Shown: positions 16,815 through 26,703, numbered from the stretch's first letter. The stretch is DNA of 37,680 nucleotides from Euryarchaeota archaeon UBA19 (GCA_002502175.1 DAPQ01000020.1:1-37680); one strand, 5' to 3'. Numbers and translations: made by a program. Notes: a model not told the origin generated them from the letters alone.

Positions 16815-19800
16815 ATGCCCGCCAGCCGCCGAAGACTAGCAACCGCCCTTGTAATGCTGATGATATTCGCTCCATTTGCCAGCGCAGGAGTTACAAATTG
16901 GACAATTACAACACCGATTAACCCCGACGATGATGGAGTTACAACGAACGCATTTAGCGTTCCGAGGAATGAAACTATAGTCGATGGTTGGATATCTGTC
17001 AATAGCAACCCAATGGCTTCTTCTAACCTAGATTCGATTTCAATAGGCGGTGACGATTTCGACAACGGGACATACGATGGCGCTACGGCTTCAATCTTGG
17101 ATGGCAACCTAACAATGTTTGACGATGGCACTACATCGTCGCTCTGGAATTTTGACGATAATGGCAATTTCACAATTGCAATGGCGGATGATTATCATTC
17201 AGGTCCAGGTTCTCATCTTTGGGTCGTACAGAACCCTGTAGCCCCTTCCACTGAATGTGGTGATTTATTCCTCTACAATCTAACTTCAGGATTCGACCTT
17301 AACTTCGATAGTTCGCTTTCCGACGATGAAGTGACCTCTGTAGAAAATCTATGTCAAACAAATATGACAATCGAAAATGGAACTGGTTTACCTCCTGCTG
17401 GGGATGTCAACGGTACCGTTCAAAATGGAACACTTACCGTCGAGAGCACTACACTACAGAGTGGCAACTCAACATGCCCATATGGAGGGACATACATCCA
17501 GTGGGGTAATGATTACTCGATGTATTACGACAAAGTACCATCATTGAACTCTTCTGAAATTGAGGGAGAATTCTATTTCTGCGATGGGCAGGAAATCTGG
17601 TTTGCTACCTTGCTTGATTTAGGGGGGACAATTGTCGGGGACCAACAACAACTAGCTCACGGTGTAGTTCCATCTTCAGCATCTGAGGGCGAAGTTGTGG
17701 TGGGTACTTTACCTGGTCAAGCGATAGACCCGGGTACAGATGCATGGCTACTCCTTCCAGCATCTGATGTCCCGGCCAATCCGGATACTCATGTGAATTA
17801 CTCCTTCTCTTTCGATCATTGGCATGACTTAGAATCTGGAGACGGTGCATGGGTCGAACATAGATTGAGGAATGGTTCATCCGGCTGGGGTAGTTGGACA
17901 TGGACTGATTTAGAGTCTGGTTACTCGCACTATATTTCGATGGGAGACCTTGATGTCTCAGGAACACCCTCCTCCAGCACAATACCAGTTTTCGGTGGAG
18001 ATGCAGTAAGCGGTTGGGTTTCCTCAACCACAAACCTATCCAACATTTCTGACATTACTACATACACAGAGATTCAATTCAGATTTAGAATAGTAACCGC
18101 AGCAACCTCTACAGGTTCTGCTGGTTGGTTCCTCGACAACATAAATTATCACAATGATGGCGATAATAGCGGTGCTTGGCATCATGGTTGTGACGTCAAT
18201 GGATATGCTTACCTAAATTACAACACATACTGTTACTACTCTAACAATCAACTAAGTTACCTTACATATTCGGGCCTAGATTTAACTGGAGCCACGGATA
18301 TTGAGTTTGACATTCATTGGGATCTAGAAGGCTCTGGCTGGGATAACGCTTGTTTTGAATTATCAAATAATAACGGAGGTTCTTGGATAGATATCACTTC
18401 AACAAGTACTAGCACAGCAACTCAATGTCGTTCTCGTTCCGGTGCAATTCCAGGTTATGGGTATTCTGATATGGACGGAAATAGTTACTCAGATGATAGC
18501 GGAGGGATGGTGACGATTCTCAGCGATGTACCCTCTGCCTATCAAGTAGCCAATATCACTATTCGATTTGTTGTTCAGACCGATAGCAGCGTTGGTTATG
18601 GTTCACCATTTGGAAACGATCCCGATGGTAGAGAAGGTCTGACGGTTTACGGATTCAGACCTGTAGATTCTTCAGGAGCAACCCTATACAGCGTCTATCT
18701 CGACGGAAATACTCCAACAACACCATCAGGAAATGAATGGCGTTTCCTTACTCTAAATTCGGGTTACGTCGACGACCTTCATGGCTTTGAAGACTCAGCT
18801 GTTACAGAGCCTGGAGTTGATGACGTTGATGGATTTACAAGAACGAATACCAAAACTTGCTCTAATTCTTACACCTGTGGATGGGATTTGACTCCTATTG
18901 TTTCAGATGATTATGGCCCGGAAGAAGCCGCATCGTTCCCATACCTATACGCCATTGGGGCAGAAGGTTCATTTTCGGGAAGTGTAAAAGAAGCAAGTTT
19001 AGTATCTCCTACAATTTCAGTCCCTGAATCTGGAATATCTTTCTTCACCTTCGAGATGTGGATGTGCTGGGAATACAGTAACTGGCAAGGACACATGAAT
19101 GGTGGTGCCCTGATGGTTGAAGTTGATGGTGGAGCTTGGGAAATTGTAAACCCAGGATGGTACACAGACACTATGTCCTCATATGTATCTGGTTCCTATT
19201 ATATCCTGACCAATCTAGATGGAATGCCAATTTGGACTGATGTCAGTTGTGGAGATACCGACTTTACTTCCTTTGAAGTGTCTATGGCGGAATGGGGAGG
19301 TAGCGATGTCAGATTCAAGTTCATTGCTGCTGATAAGTACGGGTACTCAAGTTCACTCCAGCAGGGATGGTTCATCGATAATGTGGGAGTAAGGCAAGGG
19401 CATTTCAGTAGCCCTGGAGATTGGATAAGTCAGCCAATTGAACTGAACGGCTTGGATTCATTCAACATGGGTATAGTAGAAATTGAAGGTAAAATCGACG
19501 ATAATTCGACAGTAACTGGATCAATTATTGATGCGGTTACCCAAGATCCAATTATTGGTTTTGAGTCTCTTGACTTCCCAATTAATCTGGCAGGACTAGA
19601 TTCTGCGACTCACCCGACAGTCAATGTAAGATTGGAATTGTCTTCATCAAGTACAATTTCAACTCCAATAATTAGACACGTTGAAGTTGGAGGGCCTAGA
19701 ATTCTCTCCGCTGAACTATTCGATTTCAACGGCTGGAACATACCGGCTGGAGTTGAGGTGATTGATGATTTGCTCAATTCAACAGCGATTACAAGTACAA

Positions 19801-22800
19801 TTACATCAGATTACATTGATTCGATTAGGCCAATAAAGAGAATTAATTTCCTCGGAAATGCCTCTAACAATGTACTCGTACAGGTACTTGATGCAAATGG
19901 GAATAATATTGCAAATAATACCCAAGGAGGTTATGTTTCGTTCGCGAATCCAATTAATGGATATGCGATTGAAGTAACCTTGCCACCAAATGGATATATC
20001 GATGAGATGTTGATTACACCGATCTATGCTGAACCTGCAAGAGATGTTGCAATTGACGTTGCTGAGGATGATTATGATGATTGGGACTTCCCATACTCAC
20101 AAGGACGTGGGCACCTTGGTTGGCAAACTACAATGTTAGCCGAAGAAGCAAGTTCCAACCCTAATCAAATGGGTTATACCTCTCTAGAAGTATCGCTCAC
20201 ATCGGGTGTGCAAGAGACTTTGACTATCCTAATTCCAGATGGTGCAATCGCTCATTCTGGACTACTAGCCATCACCTCTGATTCCGATGGCTTTGACAGT
20301 TCAATTAACATTGGAGTTAATGGATATCAAAAATACACCTCTTCATCGGACCAATACTTGACTTACTTCACATTCTCTCCGAATCAAGTAGCTTCGATAT
20401 CAGCTATGAGCAGTTCATGGGCTGATACAAATGCGAACTCAAGAGATTGGAAAGAGGTTGAGGTTACATTAGATAGTTCTACAACTCAAACAGTTACGCT
20501 TTCTAGATTAGCAGTATCTTATTCGCTATACGAGACAGTTTCAGATTTGACAACTTCTCTTGCAAACTACCACACTACTGCTGCTGCTGAAAACCCTAGC
20601 GCAGTGAATATCAACATACCAACAAATATCACTGCACCTGCAGGGCAGATTTCCATTAATGGGCAGATATTGCATGAACTGATGATAACAAACAAAGATT
20701 TCGCGGTTCCACAAATTTTCTATCCAGACGGTTCAATGTATGAAATTGTAACAAATCACCGGCATTTGTATGATAACTCCGAATTGGAAACCATATCTTT
20801 GGATGGTCATGCTTCAGATGGAGAAACTATTTCCTTCGAGGTAAGTAACTCAGATGATGGTTCATGGGGTATGAATTCCGGTACGGTTGCATTCTCTCAG
20901 ACATCCGGTTCTCAGTTGATGTCACTTGACACCTCTTCTAGCACAGTATCTGTTGTAGATGGCGGAGACGGTTGGATGGATGTTCAGGTTACTTGGAAAT
21001 TTGATGTCTCATGGAACTGGAATGATTTAGATCGAATTAATTGGATTGCTCAAGCAATCGATGGTGATGGAGTCTCTATATGGCCTGCTAATTCCGCCAG
21101 CGGTACTAGCGGCAATGCAGTAGAGAATGATTTGCAAATCGACTCATTTGAAATCCGCGACCAGTATGACCGTCTAATTTCGAATCAGTTCTCAACCTTC
21201 TATCCATTCCCAATTTTGGAGGGCAGTGAAATTAACGTCACAGGCTCGGTTAGATTCCAGAACTCACTTGATACAAGGCCAATGGGTTCTGATTTCCAAG
21301 TCCGACTAAATCTATCGGGATCCCTCTTACTGCTGGATTCCTATGACGATGGAGTGTTCTCTGGAACATTTAGTACGCCAACCGGACTATCGGAAATCGC
21401 AGCATCTCCAGAACTGTTCAGAATTGGACCACTATCAGGTTCTATAGGCGGCGAAGATACATCTGGCCAACCACCGATTGTGGTTATGGTCAATGACTAC
21501 ACCCCTCCAACTGCAGGACCACTTCAGGTAATGACCCCATCTGGTTTGCAAAATGCTAACGGAAAGGTCTGGGATCCGTCTCAATCACTCAGCCTGTATG
21601 TGACTATAGAAGAGCCACAGGCTAGAGGTGAAACATTAACCATGCATTACTGGAGAGCTGACTCTGATGATGCTAACTCAAACGGTATCGCTGAAGAAGA
21701 AGAGTATCTTTCACAAGTCCAACCACTTTCCGCTGGAATGACCGGTGAGCAACAGGTGAGTTTTGCTGGAATTGATGTTTCTGGACAATCTTTCAACAGT
21801 CCGGTTCATATTTATCTTGAAGGGACCGATTGGGCAGGCTTGAGTTATCAGGAAGGCGGGACCGGTGGCGGTCCAGGTGCCGATAACTCTTGGGCTAGTG
21901 TAATCGTGGCTACCGATGAGCCTACTGAAATTGTAAACAATGGATTCAACCTAGACAGATACACAGGATATCTTCTTGCAGGAGTCCCTCACACCTTTAC
22001 TATGCAGATAAGCGAACCTAATGGCTTGCAAACCTTGGATAATATCACCATAATGCTATGTGGGGATCGCCTAGATGACAATCTAGGTGAGGTTTCCTAC
22101 AATCCTGGTACTGGTGAGTTATGGACTGCAGACGATTCTATGGTGTCTCCATTAACTGTACAAACACAGCAAATCACCCCAGCGGTTATAGAACTCGCAA
22201 TGATGTTTGAACTATCATGGGAATACCCATGGGAAGAAGGTCAATTTGGGTGCAAACCAAGTGTCAGCATCATCGATGAGATTACTGAAGTCGCATATGT
22301 AAATAACATCGGAGAGTTGACTTGGGTACTAGATAATTCGCTTGTTGCCGTAACTTCTGGAATGTCTGATTTGACACCTCCAATAGTAGTTACAGAAGAC
22401 GCTCACCTCTACCTAAGGCAAGGTGATGAATTCGAGATGACCGGTGAAGTATTCTATGCCGGTTCAGGAGAAATATTCACTGAAGTTCCTGATGACTTAC
22501 AAGTAGAGATGACCTTAGTTTATGGTACAGAAGTCATTAGTTCTCTTGCGGATGTTAGTGAAGAGGGAGCATGGTATGCTTCGATGACGCTCCCGATGCG
22601 GGCTCCCTTCAATCCTACAATGAATGTAACCACAACTGTCCTCAATGTTCCAGGAATGGGAACTACCTCTACAAATACCGACGGTAAAATCACAGTGGAC
22701 AGTAAATCCCCAACTGTTCTATTCGATCAAATGAATTATCCTGATTCATCCCTGACTGTATTGGAATCTGATCTTCTCGAAGAAGTTCTAGTATCTTTGA

Positions 22801-23636
22801 CCATTGTTGATGAAATCGGTATGCCTGATTCCGATATTGAAGTCGCTTGGATTTACCTAAGAGATAACCAACCGGTTGCAGGTACGGAAGATACCGGCAG
22901 TCTAAGCCTGTTGTTGGTCGAAGAAGGAAGTCAGGTATTCCAAGGAAAGCTCGACTTTACACCAAATCTTGAAGGATTTACAATTGAAAATGGCGATAGG
23001 ATCATGTTCTGGGTAACTTCAACCGATAAGGCTGGAAATGAAATCCAAGGCTTGGGTAGTGAACAATCCCCAAGAGCGGTTGCTCTGAGAGTGATGGAGT
23101 TCAGTCCGTCCCTAGACAACGTTGTTGTTACGCCAAAGGATCCTCTCCAAGATACAACTGTTGTAATCGAGACTTATTGGTCCAACAGCGGAAAGAGAGA
23201 TGGTACGATAGAGATTAACCTCTACGAACTTACTGGAGACGGAAAGTGGGAAACAGAATCAAATGGTATGGAACTAGAACTGTCTGCTGAGACCTCATCG
23301 GTTTATGCCAGATTCGAATGGGTTGCTGGAGCACCAGGACAACCTGTATTGTACATTATTGTTGATGATGACTTTGACAATCCTGCACATCCTATAAGCG
23401 GGTTAGTTGTACAAGCACCGATTACCGATGAAGGAGCTGATGAAGATATGATGGTATACCTCATTATGGGAGGCGTATTCCTCGTTGCAGTGGTAATGGT
23501 AGGATTCTTTGTTAGCAGGTCTAGGAGTGGTGATGATGACTATTACTACGACGATGATGACTCATATTACGAAGAGGATTACGAATACGATGATGAAGAA
23601 TATGAGTACGAAGATGATGATTCCGAAAGCGAATGA
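16815..23636 (+). CDS. Giant surface protein with jellyroll-like domains and acidic tyrosine-rich tail
   Basis: A 2273-residue exported protein. The N-terminus MPASRRRLATALVMLMIFA is a signal peptide, probably cut after residue 24 (ASA). Large beta-rich domains follow; two contain the MAM/jellyroll-like signature GWFLDN (about 437) and GWFIDN (about 850) near paired Cys. An EF-hand-like acidic loop (DSDDANSNGIAEEEE) lies near 1616. Later Ig-like domains lead to one C-terminal helix (about 2214-2235) and a 38-residue cytoplasmic tail made almost only of Asp, Glu, Tyr and Ser. The extracellular part suggests binding to glycans or particles, but no ligand is visible. The start at 16815 is chosen from the TATA box spacing; 16800 is the alternative. 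It seems to be transcribed alone. Confidence 0.85.
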   Translation: MPASRRRLATALVMLMIFAPFASAGVTNWTITTPINPDDDGVTTNAFSVPRNETIVDGWISVNSNPMASSNLDSISIGGDDFDNGTYDGATASILDGNLTMFDDGTTSSLWNFDDNGNFTIAMADDYHSGPGSHLWVVQNPVAPSTECGDLFLYNLTSGFDLNFDSSLSDDEVTSVENLCQTNMTIENGTGLPPAGDVNGTVQNGTLTVESTTLQSGNSTCPYGGTYIQWGNDYSMYYDKVPSLNSSEIEGEFYFCDGQEIWFATLLDLGGTIVGDQQQLAHGVVPSSASEGEVVVGTLPGQAIDPGTDAWLLLPASDVPANPDTHVNYSFSFDHWHDLESGDGAWVEHRLRNGSSGWGSWTWTDLESGYSHYISMGDLDVSGTPSSSTIPVFGGDAVSGWVSSTTNLSNISDITTYTEIQFRFRIVTAATSTGSAGWFLDNINYHNDGDNSGAWHHGCDVNGYAYLNYNTYCYYSNNQLSYLTYSGLDLTGATDIEFDIHWDLEGSGWDNACFELSNNNGGSWIDITSTSTSTATQCRSRSGAIPGYGYSDMDGNSYSDDSGGMVTILSDVPSAYQVANITIRFVVQTDSSVGYGSPFGNDPDGREGLTVYGFRPVDSSGATLYSVYLDGNTPTTPSGNEWRFLTLNSGYVDDLHGFEDSAVTEPGVDDVDGFTRTNTKTCSNSYTCGWDLTPIVSDDYGPEEAASFPYLYAIGAEGSFSGSVKEASLVSPTISVPESGISFFTFEMWMCWEYSNWQGHMNGGALMVEVDGGAWEIVNPGWYTDTMSSYVSGSYYILTNLDGMPIWTDVSCGDTDFTSFEVSMAEWGGSDVRFKFIAADKYGYSSSLQQGWFIDNVGVRQGHFSSPGDWISQPIELNGLDSFNMGIVEIEGKIDDNSTVTGSIIDAVTQDPIIGFESLDFPINLAGLDSATHPTVNVRLELSSSSTISTPIIRHVEVGGPRILSAELFDFNGWNIPAGVEVIDDLLNSTAITSTITSDYIDSIRPIKRINFLGNASNNVLVQVLDANGNNIANNTQGGYVSFANPINGYAIEVTLPPNGYIDEMLITPIYAEPARDVAIDVAEDDYDDWDFPYSQGRGHLGWQTTMLAEEASSNPNQMGYTSLEVSLTSGVQETLTILIPDGAIAHSGLLAITSDSDGFDSSINIGVNGYQKYTSSSDQYLTYFTFSPNQVASISAMSSSWADTNANSRDWKEVEVTLDSSTTQTVTLSRLAVSYSLYETVSDLTTSLANYHTTAAAENPSAVNINIPTNITAPAGQISINGQILHELMITNKDFAVPQIFYPDGSMYEIVTNHRHLYDNSELETISLDGHASDGETISFEVSNSDDGSWGMNSGTVAFSQTSGSQLMSLDTSSSTVSVVDGGDGWMDVQVTWKFDVSWNWNDLDRINWIAQAIDGDGVSIWPANSASGTSGNAVENDLQIDSFEIRDQYDRLISNQFSTFYPFPILEGSEINVTGSVRFQNSLDTRPMGSDFQVRLNLSGSLLLLDSYDDGVFSGTFSTPTGLSEIAASPELFRIGPLSGSIGGEDTSGQPPIVVMVNDYTPPTAGPLQVMTPSGLQNANGKVWDPSQSLSLYVTIEEPQARGETLTMHYWRADSDDANSNGIAEEEEYLSQVQPLSAGMTGEQQVSFAGIDVSGQSFNSPVHIYLEGTDWAGLSYQEGGTGGGPGADNSWASVIVATDEPTEIVNNGFNLDRYTGYLLAGVPHTFTMQISEPNGLQTLDNITIMLCGDRLDDNLGEVSYNPGTGELWTADDSMVSPLTVQTQQITPAVIELAMMFELSWEYPWEEGQFGCKPSVSIIDEITEVAYVNNIGELTWVLDNSLVAVTSGMSDLTPPIVVTEDAHLYLRQGDEFEMTGEVFYAGSGEIFTEVPDDLQVEMTLVYGTEVISSLADVSEEGAWYASMTLPMRAPFNPTMNVTTTVLNVPGMGTTSTNTDGKITVDSKSPTVLFDQMNYPDSSLTVLESDLLEEVLVSLTIVDEIGMPDSDIEVAWIYLRDNQPVAGTEDTGSLSLLLVEEGSQVFQGKLDFTPNLEGFTIENGDRIMFWVTSTDKAGNEIQGLGSEQSPRAVALRVMEFSPSLDNVVVTPKDPLQDTTVVIETYWSNSGKRDGTIEINLYELTGDGKWETESNGMELELSAETSSVYARFEWVAGAPGQPVLYIIVDDDFDNPAHPISGLVVQAPITDEGADEDMMVYLIMGGVFLVAVVMVGFFVSRSRSGDDDYYYDDDDSYYEEDYEYDDEEYEYEDDDSESE

Positions 23637-23691
23637 TATCATGCAATATTCATAGATTCGAAATACATCTGAAGTATATGCGAAACACAAT

Positions 23692-23712
23692 TTAGCCGAC
23701 AGGCTAACCTGT
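23692..23712 (+). repeat. Two overlapping hairpins after the surface-protein gene
   Basis: TTAGCC-GACA-GGCTAA (23692-23707) shares its second arm region with ACAGG-CTAA-CCTGT (23699-23712), so only one can form at a time. They lie 55 bases after the surface-protein stop and just before a TATA-like TTTATAG (23717-23723) for the small ORF at 23769. They may form the 3' end of the long mRNA or an operator for the next gene. Confidence 0.35.
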
Positions 23713-23768
23713 GCAGTTTATAGACCCCAGAATTCCGAACTTTTGTTTGAGGGGAACAATTCTCCTCG

Positions 23769-23954
23769 ATGGGGGATGGGGACTTGGACCAGCATAGCGA
23801 TGAGGTTACTGTGGAAGAATTGAGAGGAGAATTAGAGGATTTGAGGACACTTGTTCATACACTTCTTACGATAATTATGGAGGAAGCTGATGGAGTTCAA
23901 TCGGGCAATACTCCTCAGATTCCAAACCAACCAAAACGTGGATATTCGATGTGA
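23769..23954 (+). CDS. Small acidic coiled-coil protein (61 aa)
   Basis: The 61-residue frame has a Glu/Leu-rich helical core with heptad-like spacing (VEELRGELEDLRTLVHTLL), which would form a short coiled coil, and a Pro/Asn-rich end. Function unknown. A TATA-like TTTATAG at 23717-23723 would start transcription about 24 bases before the ATG, supporting a real gene. It ends 1 base before the end of the convergent glycosylase gene. A chance frame cannot be excluded at this size. Confidence 0.5.
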   Translation: MGDGDLDQHSDEVTVEELRGELEDLRTLVHTLLTIIMEEADGVQSGNTPQIPNQPKRGYSM

Positions 23955-23955
23955 G

Positions 23956-24585
23956 TCAATATTCCACAGGTTCTGGATCTATCGATCTCCAAATATACCA
24001 GACGCCCATAGTACGGTATGGTTTCCAATTTTCAGAAATCTCATACAACTGAGGTTTCTCTAATGCTTTTCCTTCATTGTATAATTTCTCCATACCCCTG
24101 ATTAGTCCAATATCATCAATTGGAAAAACATCCGGACGCAATAAGGCGAAAATTAGCAGCATTTGTACTGTCCAGCGACCCACGCCGCGCAATTTTACAA
24201 GTTCTTCGATTACTTCTTCGTCGCTCATTTCATCCCAATCAATTTTACCAAATCCATCTATCCAAGCCTGAGAGATTCCCACAATATATTCCACCTTTCT
24301 GTTAGATAATCCTACTTCTTTGATTTCTTGATGGGGTTTTGCAAGTATCGATTCCGGTGTTACTTGACCTACAAAATCCTCGAATCTAGACCATATTGCT
24401 GAGGCTGCGACCACCGAAATTTGTTGTCCAACGATTGATTTTATTAATGTCGCAAATAGGTCGCCTCGACTTCTCAATGAGGGCTCTTCAAATTCTTCAA
24501 TCACATCATTAAGCAAAGTATCTGAGGCTGATATTGCTTGTTTTGCGGAATCCCACCATTCAGGTGTCGAACCTGCATCAACCAT
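23956..24585 (-). CDS. DNA-3-methyladenine glycosylase (AlkA-type, HhH-GPD family)
   Basis: Base-excision-repair enzyme that removes alkylated bases. The 209 residues carry FATLIKSIVGQQISVVAA (44-61), a helix-hairpin-helix LRGVGRWTVQM (132-142) and the catalytic Asp158 in RPDVFPIDDIGL, aligned with AlkA (RPDVFPxxDLGL). There is no Cys cluster, so it is not an iron-sulfur EndoIII/MutY type. It lacks the N-terminal TBP-like domain of E. coli AlkA, as do many archaeal and Mag-type enzymes. It is divergent from the His-rich membrane-anchored protein. Both ATGs are 24 bases from a common AT-rich centre near 24609. Confidence 0.9.
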   Translation of the reverse strand: MVDAGSTPEWWDSAKQAISASDTLLNDVIEEFEEPSLRSRGDLFATLIKSIVGQQISVVAASAIWSRFEDFVGQVTPESILAKPHQEIKEVGLSNRKVEYIVGISQAWIDGFGKIDWDEMSDEEVIEELVKLRGVGRWTVQMLLIFALLRPDVFPIDDIGLIRGMEKLYNEGKALEKPQLYEISENWKPYRTMGVWYIWRSIDPEPVEY

Positions 24586-24605
24586 GAACTTCTCAGGATA
24601 TCATT

Positions 24606-24611
24606 CATTAT
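24606..24611. promoter_or_regulatory. Possible shared TATA-like core for two divergent leaderless genes
   Basis: CATTAT (minus strand ATAATG) lies midway between the glycosylase ATG at 24585 and the ATG at 24633. The distance from its centre is 24 bases to each start, which fits leaderless transcription in both directions. The match to a TATA consensus is moderate. Confidence 0.35.
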
Positions 24612-24632
24612 CGTTTGACCGGTCGGGAGTTC

Positions 24633-25130
24633 ATGGATCAAGCGCAAGTTTTCCTTGCAGCAGGCTTAGTCTGCACCATCGCATTCGCAGGTTTTGTATT
24701 GTTGGATTCTGAATCAAAGACCGATGGAATTCCGGATTGGGAGGTTTTGGAAGTCTGTCTAGCAGACCATAGTGGGAGTATTTCTCACATTCATGCAACT
24801 CTATCGATAACCATTAATGGAAATAATATTCTAATTCCCGACGAAGTTGGAATTACGGATGAAGTCTGTCCAGATGGAATGCGTGGTGTACATACTCACG
24901 ACGATACTGGAAGGCTACACATAGAAACCCCTGGAGCTATGGACGCACCTGTTGGTGCTTTCTTTACAATTTGGGGGGAACAATTCGATGACACACATAT
25001 CTTGAATAAAGTTGCAAACGACAATAATGAAGTCGTGATGTTCGTAAATGGTCAACAGAATTTCGAATACGAAAATTATGTCATGGAAGACGGCGATATC
25101 ATTGAAATTGAATATCGTGAAAGACAGTGA
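24633..25130 (+). CDS. Membrane-anchored extracytoplasmic protein with HxH and HTHD motifs
   Basis: 165 residues. A signal anchor (about 6-24, VFLAAGLVCTIAFAGFVLL) is followed by a small domain with SHIHATLSITING (51-63), VHTHDDTGRLHIETP (86-100) and FFTIWGEQFDD (110-120). The His residues (46, 52, 54, 87, 89, 96) and the Cys pair (42, 79) could bind a metal or form a disulfide outside the cell. I recall similar HIHA...HTHD...FF.IWG domains, without a named function, in marine Nitrososphaeria and some bacteria. The frame is open from a TTG at 24615; the ATG at 24633 gives a cleaner membrane anchor. It faces the end of rtcB. Confidence 0.72.
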   Translation: MDQAQVFLAAGLVCTIAFAGFVLLDSESKTDGIPDWEVLEVCLADHSGSISHIHATLSITINGNNILIPDEVGITDEVCPDGMRGVHTHDDTGRLHIETPGAMDAPVGAFFTIWGEQFDDTHILNKVANDNNEVVMFVNGQQNFEYENYVMEDGDIIEIEYRERQ

Positions 25131-25141
25131 TGTCTTTTTTC

Positions 25142-26665
25142 TCAGCCTTTGATTACAGCAAATGGCCTTAGTCTTGCCACTGGTCTAGCCAGATTTGCTG
25201 CATTTGTGAGCGCAATTACCTCGTCCACATCTTTGTACGCCTCAGGGGCTTCTTCAGCAAGCACATTAGGGGTTTTGGCTCGAACATGAATTCCAGAAGC
25301 CTCAAGCCTTTCTCTAAGGGCTAATGAATCGACGGATTTTCTTGCTGCAGTTCTAGACAACTGCCTGCCTGCTCCATGGCAAGAGGAAGAAAATGCATCA
25401 TTGGCCCCTTTCTTTGGCCCCGCTAAAACCCAAGATGCTGTTCCCATGTCGCCCGGTACCAAAACTGGCTGGCCAACACTCGAGAATCGGTTGGCAAGCT
25501 CTGGGTGATCTCCACCCAAGGCCCGAGTCGCCCCTTTTCTATGGACACAACATTTGCAAGTTTTACCATGAACAACATGTTCCTCGACTTTTGCTATGTT
25601 GTGACTAACGTCGTATACAACATCTAGTTCTCCGTCCGATCCGAGTTGCTTTCTAAGCACATTTCTCAATCTTTGCGTTAGTGCGGAACGGTTTGCAAAG
25701 GCGTAATTTCCAGCCGCTCTCATCGCATCAAGATAGGCTGCTCCTTCCCTACTGTAAATCGGTGCTGCTGCAAGTTGTCTATCGCGTAAACGATAATCCC
25801 AATCTTGAGCAACCCAATGGTCTCCATCGCGTTGATATTTACTCTCTATTGTTGCCACATGTTCACTACATACCTGATGCCCCAGTCCTCTTGATCCTGT
25901 GTGAATCATCGCGGTGACTTGACCTTCTCTCAAGCCGTATGCATTCGCTGCGACCGGATCTTCTATTCTATCTACTACTTGCAATTCAAGGAAGTGATTG
26001 CCTGAGCCTAATGTTCCAAGAGCCTTCATTCCACGTTTCTGAGCTCTTTCCCCCACATTTCTTTCCGTACTCTCCAGTAACCCATTGGATTCTATTGCGA
26101 GCAAATCTTCTGATTCACCCCACCCGATGTCGATTGCAGCTTTCGCCCCCTCTGAAAGAACAGAAGCCATAGTCGTCTCATCTAGTTGAACGCCACCTTT
26201 GCTCGTAGCACCAGCTGGGATTTGATTTGCAAGAGCGCCAACTAAAGATTTAGGCTCAATGTCTGTAATCTCCACATCTAGGGAACATAGACGAACTCCA
26301 CAATTAATGTCGAATCCAACTCCTCCTGGAGAAATCGCACCTCCTAATTCACCTGCATTTACGTCGGTAGCCACGACTCCTCCAATTGGAAAGCCATAGC
26401 CAAAGTGCCAATCAGCCATTGCCCAAGCATCACCAACGATTCCAGGTATACCTGCAGTATTGCAGAGTTGCTCCGGGGAACGGTCATCACTATGAGCGTC
26501 CATATGCCTTTCATCTGAAATTAATACTGCGTCAGTGAGCATAGAACCATGTTTGGAGATGCGCATTCGCCCGTCTCCATCACTGTGAAGATGCTCACGC
26601 CAAGCAGCGCTCATGACAACTCGTGAAGCACCATTGATTTCAACGCGACGCAGCAGAATGAACAA
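25142..26665 (-). CDS. rtcB: RNA-splicing ligase RtcB
   Basis: Joins 2',3'-cyclic-phosphate and 5'-OH RNA ends with GTP and Mn2+; in archaea it seals tRNA exons after intron removal. The 507-residue form shows WHFGYGFPIGGV (86-97), GFDINCGVR with the metal Cys122, TLGSGNHFLEL (218-228), IHTGSRGLGHQV (254-265), YDVSHNIAKVE (351-361), VHRKGATRA (374-382) and SSSCHGAGR with the guanylated His430. The end, ARPVARLRPFAVIKG, carries the final nucleotide-binding Lys. The start is uncertain: TTG at 26665 or ATG at 26614 (17 residues shorter). The longer form keeps residues alignable with other RtcB N-termini. It is divergent from alaS. Its activator archease is 8.4 kb away at 35082. Confidence 0.95.
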   Translation of the reverse strand: MFILLRRVEINGASRVVMSAAWREHLHSDGDGRMRISKHGSMLTDAVLISDERHMDAHSDDRSPEQLCNTAGIPGIVGDAWAMADWHFGYGFPIGGVVATDVNAGELGGAISPGGVGFDINCGVRLCSLDVEITDIEPKSLVGALANQIPAGATSKGGVQLDETTMASVLSEGAKAAIDIGWGESEDLLAIESNGLLESTERNVGERAQKRGMKALGTLGSGNHFLELQVVDRIEDPVAANAYGLREGQVTAMIHTGSRGLGHQVCSEHVATIESKYQRDGDHWVAQDWDYRLRDRQLAAAPIYSREGAAYLDAMRAAGNYAFANRSALTQRLRNVLRKQLGSDGELDVVYDVSHNIAKVEEHVVHGKTCKCCVHRKGATRALGGDHPELANRFSSVGQPVLVPGDMGTASWVLAGPKKGANDAFSSSCHGAGRQLSRTAARKSVDSLALRERLEASGIHVRAKTPNVLAEEAPEAYKDVDEVIALTNAANLARPVARLRPFAVIKG

Positions 26666-26703
26666 TTGCTTTCAAGACGACTTGTTCGATGGGTAGACTG
26701 TAG

